Shown: positions 8,554 through 10,521 of the stretch, piece after piece | How positions within the stretch are numbered: position 1 is the first letter of the stretch | Layout: each line of letters opens with the position of its first letter | Assembly (NCBI GenBank): GCA_024811115.1 | Contig: JAKOGH010000212.1 | Location: 1 to 10,521, forward strand | From: Terana coerulea | Taxonomy: Eukaryota > Basidiomycota > Agaricomycetes > Polyporales > Phanerochaetaceae | Length of the DNA stretch: 10,521 nt | Reading direction: 5' to 3' | The notes under the pieces: model-generated | What the model was told of the DNA's origin: nothing | Database searches by the model: none | The model's input: the letters and a program-made list of their open reading frames with translations, nothing else | Made by a program: the position numbers and the translations under genes

Positions 8554-9042
8554 TGAGATGGCCGTCCGTGAGTGACCTGTGATGGTATGAGATGCTGTGT
8601 ATAGCCCCTGCACGGTGAAAGAAACGAGGCCGCGCAGCTCTCTTGTCCCAGACTCAAGGGGATGACTCGGAAGCTGCGGTCCGCCACAATCTTGAGCTTA
8701 TCCACGATGAAAGGGAGGCCCTCGCAGCGGCTCTGAACGCGATCGTGATCGAGAGAAGCAGGGGCAGTGTGATGCAGGGCATATTCACCTGCGGTCGCTC
8801 GTCCTGGCGCGTAGGGACCGTCGCACGGCCAAGGACGGTAACATCACACTGGAAGGAGGATAGACGGCATCCAACGATCGTCGCACGGCATCCTCCTAGC
8901 ACTAAGCGTCAGCATTAGCACTAGGTTTAGCATGGGATATGTAACTAAACCAAGTAAAGGGATATTCGCATGCGGGCCTGTGGCTGCGTCGTGGAAGAAG
9001 CAAGGACGCGCTCAGGCGGCGCGGGTTGAGCTTATACTTACA
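8554..9042. other. Stretch with no supportable gene
   Basis: It lies between the inverted repeat and the transposable element. The + frame at 8643-8918 contains a coding-like, helix-prone segment (AVRHNLELIHDEREALAAAL) but starts at TTG, has no ATG and degrades into Arg-rich sequence, so it could be a remnant exon at best. Nothing else is seen. Confidence 0.35.
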
Positions 9043-9216
9043 TAGTGTTGCCGAAGTTCAGTTCAGTTCAGTTCGGGTCCATTTTTGTCCGAACCAGAAC
9101 CAGAACCAAGTGTTTAGCAGCTGAACCTGAACCAAACTGAACTGAGCCAGTATGAACTGGTTCGGTTGGTTCAGTTCAGGGTTCGAACTGGTTCGAACCA
9201 TTGAACCATGTATATA
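9043..9216 (+). repeat. Left terminal inverted repeat arm of the element
   Basis: It opens with the 27-nt perfect terminal repeat, then tandem GTTCA units (three perfect and one ending in G). Next come GAACCAGAACCAGAACCA and a near-palindrome at 9180-9199 (GGTTCGAACTGGTTCGAACC). It ends at ACCATGTATAT, whose reverse complement begins the right arm. Confidence 0.8.
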
Positions 9217-9349
9217 TCAGCTTTACTCTGTCAAATCAGTATAATTGCAATGGTAGATTATAATAAAGTTATATATTGACATCTAGAAGAGTTTGTATAG
9301 TGCAAAAAGCCTTACATTATGATGTTTTGAAGCTCAGTGTCTGATAGAG

Positions 9350-9373
9350 GCTGCCAGTTGCCTTTTTGGCAGC
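9350..9373 (+). repeat. Hairpin in the centre of the transposable element
   Basis: Arms GCTGCCA (9350-9356) and TGGCAGC (9367-9373) are perfect complements around a 10-nt loop. It sits near the middle of the AT-rich core of the element. Confidence 0.7.
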
Positions 9374-9527
9374 TATTGATGGCATCATATATATACCAAA
9401 ACATAAGCAGAGTGACATTTGATGCTCAGTTTACAAGCACAATAATGGAAAAATAGTTTAGACATGCTATAGTAAGTAAGTTCATGTACTTTTCTCTATG
9501 AATTCCAGTACAAATACACTACATAAC

Positions 9528-9712
9528 ATATACATGGTTCATGGTTCGAACTAGTTCGAACTTGGTTCAGAGCATGACAGCCATGCCCCGAACCAAGAAC
9601 CAAACCAAGTTATCTAGAGGCTGAACCAGAACTGAACCAAACTGAACCACACAGTTCAGTTTATCGGTTCTGGTTTTGAACCGCCGAACTGAACTGAACT
9701 TCGGCAACACTA
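9528..9712 (-). repeat. Right terminal inverted repeat arm of the element
   Basis: It starts ATATACATGG, complementary to the inner end of the left arm. It contains a perfect 18-bp palindrome at 9544-9561 (GTTCGAACTAGTTCGAAC), several GAACCAAACTGAAC-type units, and ends with the 27-nt perfect terminal repeat. It has one GTTCA unit fewer than the left arm. Confidence 0.8.
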
Positions 9713-10131
9713 TACCACGTGAGCTTGTTCATGGAAGCCGACGGCGTACACTTGCAAAGCAAGTTGCTCCACGGTCGACCACATCGCTGGCCGGCCCTCT
9801 TTGTCTTGCACCCGCTGCTTTCCTAAGTCTTCTGGGCTTGGCAGCGGGCTGCCAATGGCACTTTTCGGCAAACCCACAAGTGTAAGCTGCGTAATGTCTG
9901 GCCGTCAAATTTAACAGAAAAACATCGGAGGACATCGGGGAGTTTTCTATGAAGTGCTCACCATGATGAGCAACACAAAGGAATGGAAGCGAGCACACAT
10001 AACTTACAATCCACATGCAACCCTAATATCATGGCGGTCTGAGGGTGACCAAAATGTTACTAATACAGCACAGAGTCAAGTCCTGCAAAGTATCCAGCAT
10101 CATGATGCATGCCACCATGGCCTGATAGCAG
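9713..10131. other. Spacer between the transposable element and the third kinase-like gene
   Basis: It should include the 3' untranslated region of the minus-strand kinase-like gene. Open frames on both strands (9729-10016 minus, 9954-10316 plus) have no motifs and overlap the kinase-like 3' end or the element edge. Nothing is assignable. Confidence 0.4.
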
Positions 10132-10521
10132 TTACGCTAAAACTTCGTCTAACCACCCAGGCTGCAGCGGGCGGAAGCCAATGCGCTGGTCGGGAAGCTG
10201 AACCTTTTAGCTTGACAAAATGCCGAAGACTTCTTGGCACTCACCAGCTGTACGCAAAAGTAGCTCCAGGTTCGACCGAACTCTATGAACAATTGCTGCC
10301 TCGTGAGTCTACTTGAGTCAGAGGGAACTTGCGAATAATTGAAGTCAACCCGGATGATGCGGTTGTTGGGTAACACTAGGATATTCCTTCCAAGCGGATC
10401 ACCATGAAGAACGTGAGCAGAATGGATGTTGTATAATTCCTGGAGGGCGGCATCAGCAAGTTTGTTGTTAACATTGTTGACAGTAATTGGTGTTGCGTCT
10501 GGGAAATATTTGAGTGGGAGG
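10132..10521 (-). CDS. Protein-kinase-like protein, C-terminal part, cut by the right window edge
   Basis: The minus-strand frame is open from the window edge. The visible part reads LPLKYFPDAT, then ALQELYNIHSAHVLHGDPLG, RNILVLPNN and RIIRVDFNYS. The block HGD followed by Asn five residues later is the catalytic loop of the protein-kinase-like fold, and VDF supplies the metal-binding Asp, although the usual Gly is Asn (DFN). I end the exon at 10245 before a GTGAGT donor (intron 10162-10244, 83 nt, phase 0). After the CTGCAG acceptor a short last exon, 10132-10161, reads PGWLDEVLA and stops at TAA. Without splicing, the frame runs on to a stop at 10149 through unlikely Ser/Ala-rich sequence. 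The protein is distantly related to the two tandem copies, not a close duplicate. The N-terminal lobe is outside the window. Confidence 0.65.

Larger units (their letters stand above)
9043..9712. mobile_element. Non-autonomous DNA transposon (MITE-like) with long inverted repeats
   Basis: The 670-bp element starts TAGTGTTGCCGAAG and ends with the exact reverse complement. The outer 27 nt (9043-9069 and 9686-9712) match perfectly, and the similarity continues inwards as an imperfect inverted repeat of about 175-185 nt per arm. Both arms are dense with GTTCAG, GAACCA and GGTTCGAAC motifs, while the roughly 310-nt centre is AT-rich and has no coding potential. Both ends carry TA outermost, so a TA target duplication is possible. 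The YARNG-type terminus (TAGTG) would also suit a hAT element, but the adjacent 8-mers (tacttaca and taccacgt) do not match. It is not a CACTA element, whose ends have the opposite polarity. It has no transposase and would depend on one elsewhere in the genome. Confidence 0.85.

Noticed and set aside
9180..9199. GGTTCGAAC motifs as part of tRNA genes
   Set aside because: No acceptor stem, D arm or anticodon arm at proper spacing; the motif recurs as part of the transposon arms.
9043..9712. CACTA-superfamily transposon
   Set aside because: The ends read TAGTG...CACTA, the reverse of the CACTA...TAGTG polarity of that superfamily.

Overview
The window looks like nuclear DNA of a basidiomycete fungus, most likely an Agaricomycete and perhaps a polypore. 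Three things suggest this. One gene is cut by about ten very short introns (roughly 49-93 nt, GTRNGT donors and YAG acceptors). It encodes a fungal-specific transcription factor domain of the kind common in basidiomycetes. There is also a local group of fungal protein-kinase-like (PKL) genes. Base composition is near even, promoters are spaced like eukaryotic ones, and there are no ribosome binding sites or operons.

Layout. (1) From the left edge to 2532, + strand: the C-terminal part of a transcription factor with the fungal-specific middle homology domain; its 5' end, where the DNA-binding domain should lie, is outside the window. It carries a one-base frameshift at about 1728. (2) 2533-3491: no convincing gene. 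(3) 3492-3898, - strand: a small two-exon gene for a 111-residue protein I do not recognise, with a TATA box upstream. (4) 4033-5040: no convincing gene. (5) 5136-6025 and 6445-7386, + strand: two tandem, clearly related kinase-like genes. The first is interrupted by a one-base frameshift in a T-run; the second is open. (6) 7387-9042: no assignable gene, but several short coding-like minus-strand stretches and a strong 18-bp inverted repeat. (7) 9043-9712: a 670-bp non-autonomous transposable element with long terminal inverted repeats built from GTTCAG/GGTTCGAAC motifs. (8) 10132 to the right edge, - strand: the C-terminal end of a third, more distant kinase-like gene.

The genes do not form an obvious pathway. 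The notable themes are the kinase-like genes (three in about 5.4 kb, two of them a tandem pair), the transposon remnant beside them, and two independent frameshifts that both look like loss of one T from a T-run. The last point could mean gene decay or consensus errors in the assembly. No tRNA, rRNA, CRISPR array or recognisable transposase was found.
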